A DNA stretch of 64,000 nt from Fibrobacteraceae bacterium (GTDB lineage Bacteria; Fibrobacterota; Fibrobacteria; Fibrobacterales; Fibrobacteraceae), in contig JAGAKE010000002.1 in the NCBI GenBank assembly GCA_017625775.1, forward strand, positions 124,001-188,000, given 5' to 3'. The notes beneath the pieces are model-generated. The model was given only the letters and a program-made list of their open reading frames with translations. It was not told the DNA's origin and searched no databases. This document shows positions 26,311 to 34,911 of this stretch, piece after piece (the stretch's first letter is position 1; the number at the start of each line of letters is the position of its first letter). Made by a program: the position numbers and the translations under genes.

Positions 26311-28173
26311 ATGAAAAAGAAAGTTGAGCGTGTTCCTAACCCCAATCCTCGTTATGTTCGAATTTTTCGAGTGAATTTTAATCGAATGTTTCCTGTCCGT
26401 CAGGATGCTTTGAAGGTTGCTTTTTCTGTTGCCGCTGGTGTTTTTATTGGAATTTGGCCAACTATAGGCGTTGCTATTTTATTGACCATTGCTTTTTGTT
26501 CGGTATTCCGCTTGCCAAAAATTCCCGGAACGGTTGCTTCTTTTGTTGCAAATCCCTTAACTCAATTTGGATTTTTCTACCCCGCAGGATATTTTATTGG
26601 CTGCGCAATTGTAGATCCAGCTCCAATATCATTTGATTTTCTTGAAAAAATAAAAACACTTTCTTTTAGTAATGTGGTTAGTGTGGTTCAAGAACTTTGG
26701 CAAACTGCGGCAGGGCATTTTGTATCTTTTTTAATCGGAATCACTATTGTCGCGGCTGTTTTTGCAATTATCTTTTGGGGCTTAGCTTATGGAATTGTTT
26801 TATACCGTCGCAAAAGACATTTAGAAATGAAAAACAAGTTTATGCAGAGTTTAATTCAAGAAGATGTCGATCTTTTAAGGGATATTCGTAAACAAGAAAA
26901 AATCAAGCAAGAAAAAGGAAAACAAACTATGATGCAAATCTACCCATTTAAGGCGTTGCGTCCTGTAAATCCAGCAGAGGCAGGGGAAATTTCCGCTCTT
27001 CCTTACGATGTGATGAATCGTTCAGAAGCTAAGGAAATGGCAAAAGGCGCTCCTCATTCTTATTTGCGCGTTACTCGTGCAGAATTAGAATTAGACGATT
27101 CTATTGATGCTTATGATCCGCAGGTTTATACTCACGCTAAGGAAAATCTTGATAAGATGATTGCCGAAGGTGTGATTGCTCATGAAAAGAAAGATTGCCT
27201 TTATGTGTATCGTCAAACAATGGAAGGGCGAGAACAATATGGGCTAGTTTGTTGTGTTCGTGCAGAAGATTATTTTAATGGAACTATAAAGAAGCATGAA
27301 CTTACTCGAGCAGATAAAGAAGAAGATCGCTTGCGTCATGTTTTGACTACTAATGCAAACACAGGTCCTGTTTTTCTGACTTATCGTGATTGTGGCCAGT
27401 TTGATTTGTTTGGAAAAGTTCGTGAACGCGCTCCATTGTATGACTTTGTTTCAGAAAAAGATGGCTTTGGACATACAGTTTGGATTATTGATAATGATGA
27501 AGAAATAGAAGCTATTCGCAAATCTTTTGAACTAATACCAGTGACTTACATTGCAGATGGTCATCATCGTAGTGCGGCGGGGGCTCGTGCGGCATTAGCA
27601 AGAAAAGAATTAGATGAAAATCATAAAGGGAACGAGGAATACACGCGTTACTTGGCTATTCTATTCCCTTCCACGCAGTTAAAAATTTTGGATTATAACC
27701 GAGTATTAAAGTCTCTGAATGGAAGAACGCCAGAACAACTTCTTGAAGAATTGAATTTAATTTTCAAGATTGAAAAATTATCTGGAATGCAGAGTCCGGA
27801 AAAACAAAATCAAGTAAATCTCTATTTGGCCGGTTCGTGGTATGCTTGTTCTTTCCGTGAAGAATTGCTTCAAAACTTAGGCCCTGTAGATAGTTTAGAT
27901 GTAGCTCTTTTGCAAAAGCATGTTCTTTCACCAATGTTTGGAATTGAAGATCCGCGTACTTCTTCTCAAATTGATTTTGTCGGAGGTATTCGTGGGCTAG
28001 GTGAGTTAGTTCGTCGAGTTGATTCTGGGGAATGTGCTTGCGCATTTGCAATGTATCCTACTACTTTAGATCAACTGATGGCTATTGCTGATGCTGGTGA
28101 AATTATGCCCCCAAAAAGTACTTGGTTTGAACCAAAACTTCGTGATGGGTTATTAGTACATACATTAGACTAA
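26311..28173 (+). CDS. DUF2062-DUF1015 fusion protein
   Basis: A 620-aa protein made of two families usually found separately. Residues about 18-180 are DUF2062: RQDALKVAFSVAAGVFIGIWP, then PNPLTQ-like ANPLTQFGFF, with three or so membrane segments and a basic cytoplasmic end. Residues about 209-615 are DUF1015: IYPFKALRPV, SALPYDVM, IADGHHRSAAGARAAL and a closing IMPPKSTWFEPKL. In the DUF1015 family this GHHR motif is highly conserved, but its chemistry is not known. The linker is Lys/Glu/Gln-rich. An internal ATG at 26929 has AAAAAGGA upstream and could yield DUF1015 alone. The outer ATG at 26311 has no clear ribosome site. Confidence 0.85.
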   Translation: MKKKVERVPNPNPRYVRIFRVNFNRMFPVRQDALKVAFSVAAGVFIGIWPTIGVAILLTIAFCSVFRLPKIPGTVASFVANPLTQFGFFYPAGYFIGCAIVDPAPISFDFLEKIKTLSFSNVVSVVQELWQTAAGHFVSFLIGITIVAAVFAIIFWGLAYGIVLYRRKRHLEMKNKFMQSLIQEDVDLLRDIRKQEKIKQEKGKQTMMQIYPFKALRPVNPAEAGEISALPYDVMNRSEAKEMAKGAPHSYLRVTRAELELDDSIDAYDPQVYTHAKENLDKMIAEGVIAHEKKDCLYVYRQTMEGREQYGLVCCVRAEDYFNGTIKKHELTRADKEEDRLRHVLTTNANTGPVFLTYRDCGQFDLFGKVRERAPLYDFVSEKDGFGHTVWIIDNDEEIEAIRKSFELIPVTYIADGHHRSAAGARAALARKELDENHKGNEEYTRYLAILFPSTQLKILDYNRVLKSLNGRTPEQLLEELNLIFKIEKLSGMQSPEKQNQVNLYLAGSWYACSFREELLQNLGPVDSLDVALLQKHVLSPMFGIEDPRTSSQIDFVGGIRGLGELVRRVDSGECACAFAMYPTTLDQLMAIADAGEIMPPKSTWFEPKLRDGLLVHTLD

Positions 28174-28213
28174 GGTTACTTTATAAAACTAAAAATAATT
28201 GTTTGTAAAGTTC

Positions 28214-28245
28214 AAAATAATCCCCGCTAGCGGGGATTATTTTTA
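28214..28245 (+). terminator. Rho-independent terminator after the DUF2062-DUF1015 gene
   Basis: A long palindrome (AATAATCCCCG pairing with CGGGGATTATT, centre CTAG) followed by a T run. It separates the fusion gene from the rubrerythrin promoter. Confidence 0.85.
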
Positions 28246-28285
28246 TATAAAACGATTAAGCAATGAAAAAAACATAAAATAAATC

Positions 28286-28314
28286 TTGACAATGGTTGTA
28301 ATTGTTGTTATATT
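28286..28314 (+). promoter_or_regulatory. Rubrerythrin promoter
   Basis: A perfect -35 TTGACA (28286-28291), a 17-nt spacer and -10 TATATT (28309-28314). The -10 overlaps the PerR-like operator by three bases, so repressor binding would block RNA polymerase. Confidence 0.75.
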
Positions 28315-28328
28315 GTAATCATTACAAT
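28312..28328 (+). promoter_or_regulatory. PerR-type operator
   Basis: A perfect 8-1-8 inverted repeat, ATTGTAAT-C-ATTACAAT, close to the PerR/Fur-family box (consensus core TTATAATnATTATAA). It overlaps the -10 element of the rubrerythrin promoter, and a PerR gene lies directly downstream. Peroxide-responsive repression of rubrerythrin, possibly with perR autoregulation, is the natural reading. Confidence 0.75.
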
Positions 28329-28359
28329 TTAATTCCTAGATATAGGAAAGGAGACAATT

Positions 28360-28917
28360 ATGAAAGTATGGATTTGCAGCGTTTGCGGTTACGTTCACAT
28401 GGGACCTGAAGCTCCTGAAGCTTGCCCGCAGTGCAAAGCTCCAAAAACAAAGTTTAATGAAAAAGTAGAATCTAATAACGATAAAATTGTTTGGGCTGAT
28501 GAACATAAAATCGGCGTGGCTCAAGGTTTAGATCCAGAAGTTATTCAAGGACTTCGAGAAAATTTTGCAGGTGAATGTACTGAAGTAGGTATGTATCTTG
28601 CCATGAGTCGTCAGGCAGATCGTGAAGGCTATCCAGAAGTTGCTGAAGCTTACAAGAGAATTGCCATTGAAGAAGCTGAACATGCAGCAAAGTTTGCAGA
28701 ACTCTTAGGTGAAGTAGTTTATGCTGATACTAAGAAAAATTTGGAACTCCGCGTTGCTGCTGAAGCAGGAGCTACAGAAGGAAAACTTCACTTAGCGAAG
28801 AGAGCTAAAGAACTTGGCTATGATGCAATTCATGACACCGTTCATGAAATGTGTAAAGATGAAGCTCGTCATGGTTCCGCATTCCAAGGCTTACTTCGTC
28901 GTTATTTCTCTAAGTAA
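28360..28917 (+). CDS. rbr: Reverse-type rubrerythrin (N-terminal rubredoxin domain)
   Basis: Non-haem iron peroxidase that reduces hydrogen peroxide to water in anaerobes. The domain order is reversed compared with classical rubrerythrin: residues 1-35 are a rubredoxin-like FeS4 domain (Cys6, Cys9, Cys22, Cys25), then a linker and the four-helix ferritin-like domain. Di-iron ligands are visible in [22 protein letters not shown] (ExxH) and DEARHGSAF (ExxH), plus a Glu in [11 protein letters not shown] strong Shine-Dalgarno (AAAGGAG) precedes the ATG. Expression is probably controlled by the operator overlapping its promoter and by the PerR encoded next. Confidence 0.95.
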   Translation: MKVWICSVCGYVHMGPEAPEACPQCKAPKTKFNEKVESNNDKIVWADEHKIGVAQGLDPEVIQGLRENFAGECTEVGMYLAMSRQADREGYPEVAEAYKRIAIEEAEHAAKFAELLGEVVYADTKKNLELRVAAEAGATEGKLHLAKRAKELGYDAIHDTVHEMCKDEARHGSAFQGLLRRYFSK

Positions 28918-28928
28918 TTAAACTTTGG

Positions 28929-28958
28929 CGGTGCTGGGGAAACCCACACCGTTTTTTT
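28929..28958 (+). terminator. Terminator or attenuator between rubrerythrin and perR
   Basis: Stem CGGTG plus TGGG (one bulged C) closes a GAAA tetraloop, with CCCA and CACCG on the other side and seven Ts. The T run touches the perR ATG, so the hairpin covers the whole space where a ribosome site should lie. Confidence 0.8.
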
Positions 28959-29363
28959 ATGGAACAGATAATTAAGAAATTAAATCAGAAGAATCTTCGT
29001 CCTTCAATTCAAAGGATAAAGATTCTTTATTATCTTGAGAATAAAAAAAATCACCCTACGGTGGATTGTATTTATCAAGATATTTTGCCTGAAATTCCTA
29101 ATTTGTCTAGAACTACAGTTTATAATACTTTAAATGTCTTGCTTGAAAACGATTTAGTGATTCAATTAGATTTTGGTGAGGGGTGCTTACGTTATGATGC
29201 AGATACAACACCACACTCACATTTCTTTTGTAGAAAGTGCGGCAAGGTATTTGATTTGAAAATTTCACCAGAAGATATTGCTTCTAAAATTCCTACAGGA
29301 TTTTCTGTTCAAGAAACTCAGCTTTATGCTTTTGGTTGTTGCGAAAAGTGCTCAAAAACTTAA
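28959..29363 (+). CDS. perR: Peroxide-responsive repressor PerR (Fur family)
   Basis: Metal-dependent repressor of oxidative-stress genes. The 134-aa protein has the Fur winged helix (HPTVDCIYQDI, then SRTTVYNTLNVLLENDLV). All five regulatory metal ligands of B. subtilis PerR can be placed: His32, Asp80, His86, His88 and Asp99; Asp rather than Glu at the last site is the feature that separates PerR from Fur. Structural zinc is held by Cys91, Cys94, Cys128 and Cys131. There is no Shine-Dalgarno: the ATG directly follows a terminator T run, so most perR mRNA should come from readthrough of the rubrerythrin transcript. Confidence 0.9.
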   Translation: MEQIIKKLNQKNLRPSIQRIKILYYLENKKNHPTVDCIYQDILPEIPNLSRTTVYNTLNVLLENDLVIQLDFGEGCLRYDADTTPHSHFFCRKCGKVFDLKISPEDIASKIPTGFSVQETQLYAFGCCEKCSKT

Positions 29364-30028
29364 GTTCTCAATTTTTCCAGTGCTTCGTTAGGACCTAGCA
29401 AAAAGAGAATATCTGTATCTTTTAATTCATAATCTGCTAGGTTTCCTAATTTAGGCTCTTTTTCTAAAGTATCCCGAATAGCAATAACTTGCACTCCATA
29501 CTTACTTGTGAGAGATAGTTGCTTGAGTGTTTTTCCGTAAAAAGCTTCTGGACATGCTAGTTCTACAATAGAATATCCTTCAAGGAATGGCAGGTAATCT
29601 AGCATATTTGGCCTGTCTAGACGGTTTGCTAGAGCAATGGCCATATCGCGTTCTGGATGGAAAATATTATCTTGAGGAATTCCAAGTTTTTCTAGAATAG
29701 CTGATTGTTCTGGGCTTGCACTTTTAGCAAAAATCTTAGAATCAGCAATGCCAAGATCTTTTAAATTTAAAATAGTGAGTAAGGAAGATTCTAAATCCTC
29801 ACCGATACAGCATATAATAAAATCAGCTCGTTGTATAGGTAATGCTAATAGTTGTTTTTTTCGTGTGCTATCTGCTACAACAGCTTGAGTAACAGAAGAC
29901 GCTATATCTTGAATTTTATCAGGATTTTTATCTATAGCAAGAACTTCGTATCCGAGACCGTTCAATTGTTTTGCAAGAAAAAATCCTGTTGAACCAAGAC
30001 CAATAACCATGAATTGTTTTGAAGCCAT
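29360..30028 (-). CDS. TrkA/KtrA-family potassium channel regulator
   Basis: Cytoplasmic regulatory subunit of the K+ uptake system. The 222-aa protein has one RCK_N domain (residues 1-125; nucleotide-binding GLGSTGFFLAKQL and an acidic strand end VLAID) and one RCK_C domain (about 140-222). A single RCK pair fits the KtrA/short TrkA type rather than the tandem E. coli TrkA. The ATG lies one base after the stop of the membrane subunit; the GGTAGG just before that stop can serve as ribosome site. Its 3' end overlaps convergent perR by 4 nt. Confidence 0.9.
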   Translation of the reverse strand: MASKQFMVIGLGSTGFFLAKQLNGLGYEVLAIDKNPDKIQDIASSVTQAVVADSTRKKQLLALPIQRADFIICCIGEDLESSLLTILNLKDLGIADSKIFAKSASPEQSAILEKLGIPQDNIFHPERDMAIALANRLDRPNMLDYLPFLEGYSIVELACPEAFYGKTLKQLSLTSKYGVQVIAIRDTLEKEPKLGNLADYELKDTDILFLLGPNEALEKLRT

Positions 30029-30029
30029 T

Positions 30030-31412
30030 TTAACCTACCATAATATTTTCTTCTGAATACCAAATGCCATTATCTCGATTAGGAGAAACAACTGCTGATA
30101 TTAAGAAAAGAGGACCAAGTCTTCCTATAAACATAACAAAACAAATAACCACTTCTCCAAAGCTAGAAAGTTCTGAAGTGATTCCTAGTGAAAGTCCGCA
30201 GGTTGCGTATGCACTGCTAACCTCAAAAAGAATTTTTATGAACTGAATTCCTGTATCGGTATATGGAGCGTTTCCGTTTTCTGTAATCAAAAGAAGTAAT
30301 GTGGCTAAAAAGATGACAATTACTCCGATGATGAAAATATAAACGGCTTTATTTACAGTTTCCTGTGGAATGGTCCTTCCAAAAACCATCGTATTTTTTT
30401 TACCGAGTAAGCGATTAATTCCAAGAACGGCAATAACAGCTGCGGTTGTTGTTTTAATTCCACCACCGCAACTACCTGGGTTAGCTCCAATAAACATAAG
30501 TAATGTGGTTAGTAGTAAGGTACCACTTGAAAGCATTCCAAATTGTGATAAGTTTAAACCGGCAGTTCTAGAAATAGAACCATACGAAATGGCTGCAAGG
30601 ATTTTTTCTCCGAATGGAAGATTTTCTAGGGAATTCCCAAATTCCATAAAAAGGAAAAAGCAGGAAGCGAATACAACTAAGATGATAGTTACAAGAGAAG
30701 CGAGTTTTGTGTGTAAAGAAATTTTCTTTTTTGAAGAAAATAAATTGGGAAGTTCTGTTATTGCTAAAAATCCAAAACCGCCTGCTAAAACGAGCAAACT
30801 AGAAGTAATGACAACAATTGGATTAGAGCCGTATTGAATCAAAGAATCTGGGTATAAAGAAAAACCTACATTACAAAAGGTACTAACTGTTTGAAATAGC
30901 GCCGAAAAAAATCTGTCGTAAATTTCAGCTTCTTTAAATTGAGTAAAGTACACAATCAACCCAACGGCTTCTATTCCAAAGGTAAAAGGCAAGACAGCCT
31001 TTAACACCTTAGTTGGAGCTAGATTCTCTTGAGAAAATTGATCTAAAAAAACAGATTGGTGACTGAATCCTGGTCGCATTCCTGCAAGCAAAATCAATGT
31101 AGTAGAAATGGTCATAATGCCAAGTCCACCGATTTGCATTAAAAATAAAATAACGTAATGTCCAAAATGCGAATAGGTTGTTCCTATATCTATAGTAGCA
31201 AGGCCCGTTACACAAACTGCAGAAGTAGAAATGAAAATATGGTCTAAAAAACTGGTGTCTTTTTGATGAGCAATTGGTAAAGCAAGTAAAAGAGCTCCAA
31301 TAAGAATAAAACCAAGATAGCCCAAAACCACCCAAAGAATGGGGTTTGAAATTTTCTTTCGTCGAACAACCTTTGTTTCTAAAGGCATTGAAGAAAAAGA
31401 CGATAAAAGCAT
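30030..31412 (-). CDS. TrkH/KtrB-family potassium transporter
   Basis: K+-translocating membrane subunit, 460 aa, about eight to ten membrane segments with four re-entrant P-loops. Selectivity-filter glycines occur in SAVCVTGLATID (loop 1), STFCNVGFSLYPDS (loop 2), GANPGSCGGGIKTTT (loop 3) and SAYATCGLSLG (loop 4). The length and single-RCK partner fit KtrAB-like systems. No strong Shine-Dalgarno distinguishes the first ATG from a second eight codons in. It is transcribed with the TrkA-like gene and divergently from the UDP-glucuronate decarboxylase gene. Confidence 0.93.
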   Translation of the reverse strand: MLLSSFSSMPLETKVVRRKKISNPILWVVLGYLGFILIGALLLALPIAHQKDTSFLDHIFISTSAVCVTGLATIDIGTTYSHFGHYVILFLMQIGGLGIMTISTTLILLAGMRPGFSHQSVFLDQFSQENLAPTKVLKAVLPFTFGIEAVGLIVYFTQFKEAEIYDRFFSALFQTVSTFCNVGFSLYPDSLIQYGSNPIVVITSSLLVLAGGFGFLAITELPNLFSSKKKISLHTKLASLVTIILVVFASCFFLFMEFGNSLENLPFGEKILAAISYGSISRTAGLNLSQFGMLSSGTLLLTTLLMFIGANPGSCGGGIKTTTAAVIAVLGINRLLGKKNTMVFGRTIPQETVNKAVYIFIIGVIVIFLATLLLLITENGNAPYTDTGIQFIKILFEVSSAYATCGLSLGITSELSSFGEVVICFVMFIGRLGPLFLISAVVSPNRDNGIWYSEENIMVG

Positions 31413-31601
31413 GAGTCAAAGATAAAAAATAGTGCTTAACGTAAGGAATAAAAAAAAGTTTTTTTGTAAAAGCTAAAAAGAATAAAATATTTTTTACAAT
31501 ATGCTTAGAATGTAATTGATTAGGAAAAAGTTTGCTTGTCTTAAAAAAAAGAGTAATTTGTTTTTCTTACATTTAATAAAGTTTTCTATTTCGGAGTTTT
31601 T

Positions 31602-32537
31602 ATGCGTTGTTTAGTGACTGGTGGTGCGGGATTTTTGGGAAGTCATTTGTGCGAACGACTTTTGAAAGACGGGCATGAAGTGATTAGCTTAGATAATTAT
31701 TTTACAGGCCGCTTGTCTAATATTTCTCATTTACGAGATAATAAAAGTTTTGAAGTCATTCGTCACGACGTAACAGAACCGATTTTACTAGAAGTAGATA
31801 GAATCTTTAATTTAGCTTGTCCTGCAAGTCCTGTTCATTATCAGCATAACCCCGTAAAAACTATAAAAACAAGCGTGATGGGTGCTATTAATATGCTAGG
31901 AATGGCAAAACGAGTTCATGCACGAATTTTACAAGCTAGCACCAGTGAAGTTTACGGAGATCCTGCAGTTCATCCACAAAAAGAAGAATATTGGGGAAAT
32001 GTGAATCCGATAGGAATTCGCAGTTGTTATGATGAGGGAAAGCGAGTTGCTGAAACCTTATTTATGGATTATCATCGTCAGAACAATGTGGATATTCGAA
32101 TTGTTCGCATTTTCAACACTTATGGACCTCGAATGCTTCCTAATGATGGGCGAGTTGTCAGCAATTTTATTGTTCAAGCATTAAAAGGAGAGCCGATTAC
32201 CATTTATGGAGATGGAAGTCAGACTCGAAGTTTTTGCTACGTAGATGATCTTATTGAATGTTTTATACGAATGATGAATCAAGAAAAAATTGTAGGACCA
32301 GTCAATGCAGGAAATCCAAGCGAATTTACAATGATTGAACTCGCTAAAGAAGTTTTATCGCTTACAGGTTCGAAAAGTCCAATTGTTTATAAAGATTTGC
32401 CAGGCGATGATCCAAAGAAACGTAAGCCCGATATTACTTTGGCGCGTTCAGTGCTTGATTGGGAACCTAAAATTTCTCTTCAAGAAGGGTTATCCAAAAC
32501 AATTGCTTATTTTGACAATTTACTAAAGAATAGTTGA
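31602..32537 (+). CDS. UDP-glucuronic acid decarboxylase
   Basis: Converts UDP-glucuronate to UDP-xylose in an NAD-dependent Rossmann enzyme of the extended SDR family. The 311-aa protein has [10 protein letters not shown] near the N-terminus, [15 protein letters not shown], and the active-site YDEGKRVAE with Tyr and Lys, a wording typical of UXS enzymes. RTYGPRM-like [19 protein letters not shown] follows. Ribosome site GGAG precedes the ATG. No other nucleotide-sugar or polysaccharide gene is adjacent, so the product's destination is unclear. The next gene begins, on the other strand, at the following base. Confidence 0.92.
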   Translation: MRCLVTGGAGFLGSHLCERLLKDGHEVISLDNYFTGRLSNISHLRDNKSFEVIRHDVTEPILLEVDRIFNLACPASPVHYQHNPVKTIKTSVMGAINMLGMAKRVHARILQASTSEVYGDPAVHPQKEEYWGNVNPIGIRSCYDEGKRVAETLFMDYHRQNNVDIRIVRIFNTYGPRMLPNDGRVVSNFIVQALKGEPITIYGDGSQTRSFCYVDDLIECFIRMMNQEKIVGPVNAGNPSEFTMIELAKEVLSLTGSKSPIVYKDLPGDDPKKRKPDITLARSVLDWEPKISLQEGLSKTIAYFDNLLKNS

Positions 32538-33164
32538 TTACTCTTTGCAGCCAATAACACTACAGATGGGACAGTCTGAAATTATGTGTCCTCTGGCTTT
32601 GCAGTAGGTTCTTCCAAAATAAATGATTTGCAGATGAAGTTTTTCCCAAGCACTTTCGGGAAATATTTTCTTTAAATCCCTTTCTGTTTTTTCAACAGAC
32701 TCTCCATCGCTTAGTTGCCAACGCTTAGCAAGTCTATGAATATGAGTATCTACAGGAAATGCCGGAATTTTAAAAATATGACTCAACACAACACTAGCAG
32801 TTTTATGCCCAACGCCAGGAAGAGATTCTAGTTCTGCAAATGTTTGAGGCACTTCACCAGAATATTTTTCTAATAGAATTTCAGACAGGGAAAAAATATG
32901 TCGCCCTTTTGTTTTAAAGAACCCACAAGGCTTAATAATCTCTGTGATTTGCGCTTCACCTAATTCAATCATCTTTTTAGGAGAATTGGCTTTTTTAAAT
33001 AAAATATCTGTAACTTGATTCACGCGTTTGTCTGTACATTGAGCACTTAGCAAAACGGCAATGAGAAGCGTGTAGGCATCTTGATGATTTAATGGAATTG
33101 GCGGCGATGGAAATAATTCATCTAACTTGCTGGTGATAAAGACTAGGCGTTCTTTTTTATTCAT
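32538..33164 (-). CDS. nth: Endonuclease III
   Basis: Base-excision repair glycosylase/AP lyase for oxidised pyrimidines. The 208-aa protein shows the helix-hairpin-helix LPGVGHKTASVVL with the catalytic Lys and the downstream FPVDTHIHRLAKRW with the catalytic Asp. The C-terminal Fe-S cysteines are present but spaced C-x9-C-x2-C-x4-C (YCKARGHIISDCPICSVIGC) rather than the usual C-x6-C-x2-C-x5-C. It precedes nothing in its own direction and follows cysE by 3 nt, suggesting co-transcription. Confidence 0.93.
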   Translation of the reverse strand: MNKKERLVFITSKLDELFPSPPIPLNHQDAYTLLIAVLLSAQCTDKRVNQVTDILFKKANSPKKMIELGEAQITEIIKPCGFFKTKGRHIFSLSEILLEKYSGEVPQTFAELESLPGVGHKTASVVLSHIFKIPAFPVDTHIHRLAKRWQLSDGESVEKTERDLKKIFPESAWEKLHLQIIYFGRTYCKARGHIISDCPICSVIGCKE

Positions 33165-33167
33165 GAA

Positions 33168-33953
33168 TTAAATATCTTGGGTGAAATCTTGCTGCATGTT
33201 AAAACTAGGCATTTCATCTTTTGGGTGTCCGACTTCTACAGCAGGAACTCCAGCGAATGTCGTATGTGCAGGAACATCTCCAAGAACCACGGCCCCTGCG
33301 CCTATTTTTGCTCCATCGCCAATTTTTATATTTCCCAAAAGCTGAGCATGAGCTCCAAGCATTACTCCATTTCCAATTTTAGGATGACGATCTCCGCATT
33401 CATTTCCGGTTCCACCTAAAGTAACGCCGTGCAAAATGGAAACGTTATTTCCAATTATCGCCGTTTCGCCAATAACAATGTTGGTGGCGTGGTCAATCAA
33501 TAATCCCGAGCCAATGGTTGCCGCTGGGTGAATATCCATTCCAAATTTTCGGCAGATAATGCTTTGAAACATTTTTGCTGTAAATCGTTTCCCATTTTCC
33601 CAAAGAGCATGGGCGATTCTGTAAGCTTGCAAGCCTTGGAATCCTTTAAAAAAGAGCAAGGGTTCTAAATAACCAAGACAAGCAGGATCGCGTAATACAG
33701 TGGCGCATAAATCTTTTTTTGCTTGTTCTAAAATATCAGGAAATTGTTCAAAGCATGATTTAATTAAGGATTCTAACTTGTTTCTGTCGATGACTTCCCC
33801 AGCTAGTCCACAGGCAAGAGTGACGCCTAGCATTTCTGCAAAGGAATCTCTTGAAAGTATTTGTTCTTTTAGCATTGGAGATGCTAAAGGTTCATTCTTA
33901 TTAAAATTTTCAGCTTCTTGCTTTAATTGTTGAGTTAATTCATCTATTGTCAC
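33168..33953 (-). CDS. cysE: Serine O-acetyltransferase
   Basis: Makes O-acetylserine, the committed step to cysteine. The 261-aa protein has an N-terminal helical domain (to about 125) and a left-handed beta-helix of hexapeptide repeats with MDIHPAATIGSGLLIDHATN, GVTLGG and DRHPKIGNGVMLGAHA. The His of IDHATN and the Asp/His of DRHP are in the active site. Start by ATG just inside a divergent gap. It is upstream of nth on the same strand. Confidence 0.94.
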   Translation of the reverse strand: MTIDELTQQLKQEAENFNKNEPLASPMLKEQILSRDSFAEMLGVTLACGLAGEVIDRNKLESLIKSCFEQFPDILEQAKKDLCATVLRDPACLGYLEPLLFFKGFQGLQAYRIAHALWENGKRFTAKMFQSIICRKFGMDIHPAATIGSGLLIDHATNIVIGETAIIGNNVSILHGVTLGGTGNECGDRHPKIGNGVMLGAHAQLLGNIKIGDGAKIGAGAVVLGDVPAHTTFAGVPAVEVGHPKDEMPSFNMQQDFTQDI

Positions 33954-34008
33954 GCTAAAACCTCTTTGCCTACATTTGAAATATAAAATTTTGAATAGAA
34001 TAAGAATA

Positions 34009-34374
34009 CTATAATTTTATTCTGTTTGGTAATGGCTTGAAGAATCCATTTTTTCGTAATGCAGCCAAAACTTTTGGAATATCTTTTTCTTCAATACGAT
34101 CCATTTCTGTTAAAATATCATCGGTAATTCTTTTTTGTAATTGAAACGCTCTTGGAATCTCCTGATTAGCAGAACGAAACCATGCCACTTTTAATTTTTC
34201 AAGAAAAGATTTCCATGGGAATTGATCTTCAGCAGAAAGAAAAAATACACTTGGACGTAAGGCATCTTTTCCCTCTAATTTCATATAACCATTTTTATCG
34301 CATTCAAGAAGAACTGCTTGTCTTTTTTGAAAGGATGTTGCTTTTTGTTCTGGAATTTCAATAAGAATTGGCAT
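34009..34374 (-). CDS. Hypothetical protein
   Basis: A soluble 121-aa protein without signal peptide or membrane segment. It begins MPILIEIPEQKATSF and is rich in Lys, Glu and Leu with a helical second half. An aromatic patch, FLSAEDQFPWKSFLEKLKVAWF, may be the core. No family is recognised. The longer reading to 34419 overlaps the next gene and is unlikely; ATG 34374 gives a 14-nt gap to the upstream gene's stop at 34389. The continuous frame and operon position support a real gene. Confidence 0.55.
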   Translation of the reverse strand: MPILIEIPEQKATSFQKRQAVLLECDKNGYMKLEGKDALRPSVFFLSAEDQFPWKSFLEKLKVAWFRSANQEIPRAFQLQKRITDDILTEMDRIEEKDIPKVLAALRKNGFFKPLPNRIKL

Positions 34375-34388
34375 AATCGTTGTCTTTG

Positions 34389-34880
34389 TTAAAGTTCTAT
34401 GAGGTAAGAAAAATTCCACAGAAAACGAGTGGAGGAAGAATTGATTGGTTTGTATAGAGGAAAAAATGTTGATACTTGGAAGCCAAAAAGCCTTGCAGAA
34501 AGAGCGATAGATAAATCCAAATATTCTTTAGAATTATAATCCCAAAGGTAGGAGGTTTGGTTTGCTTTATTGAAAGCTTGGTTTTTCTTATTAGGCGCTT
34601 TGGCGTAGAGATGTCCGCAAGAAAATCCTGTTTCTAAAGAAAAGGGAAGTTCTGAAAAGAATTGATAGGCCAAAGTTCCTCTTGTAGAAACCCATAAGTC
34701 GTTGTCTGATTCTTTGTATCCCATGCCTTCAATTCGCAGAACAAAGGATTTTAATTGAACTCCTGTAACTAGATTAATAGGAGTGTGTCTTCCTGTAGAA
34801 ACACCAACTTCAAAAATTGGTCCAGCGTAAACAGAATGAACCATAAAAAAGAAAATAAAAATAACAAGAATGCGCAACAC
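34389..34880 (-). CDS. Small outer-membrane-like protein
   Basis: A 163-aa protein with a clear signal peptide ending HSVYA before GPIFEVGVSTG. The mature part has alternating hydrophobic and polar residues in short strands (FVLRIEGMGYK, STRGTLAYQFF, FSLETGFSCGHLYA, LSIALSARLFGFQVSTFF), as in a small eight-stranded beta-barrel, and ends in FLWNFSYLIEL. No family is recognised. It is probably co-transcribed with the hypothetical gene that follows it on the minus strand and is divergent from pdxB, with 31 nt between their starts. Confidence 0.6.
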   Translation of the reverse strand: MLRILVIFIFFFMVHSVYAGPIFEVGVSTGRHTPINLVTGVQLKSFVLRIEGMGYKESDNDLWVSTRGTLAYQFFSELPFSLETGFSCGHLYAKAPNKKNQAFNKANQTSYLWDYNSKEYLDLSIALSARLFGFQVSTFFPLYKPINSSSTRFLWNFSYLIEL

Positions 34881-34911
34881 ATTGTAAAAATAGAAAGCTA
34901 CATTGCAGAAT

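Noticed and set aside
31009-31419. A 136-codon frame inside the TrkH-like gene.
   Set aside because: Composition is a frame-shifted image of the membrane protein, with many Phe, Tyr and Cys, and no ribosome site.
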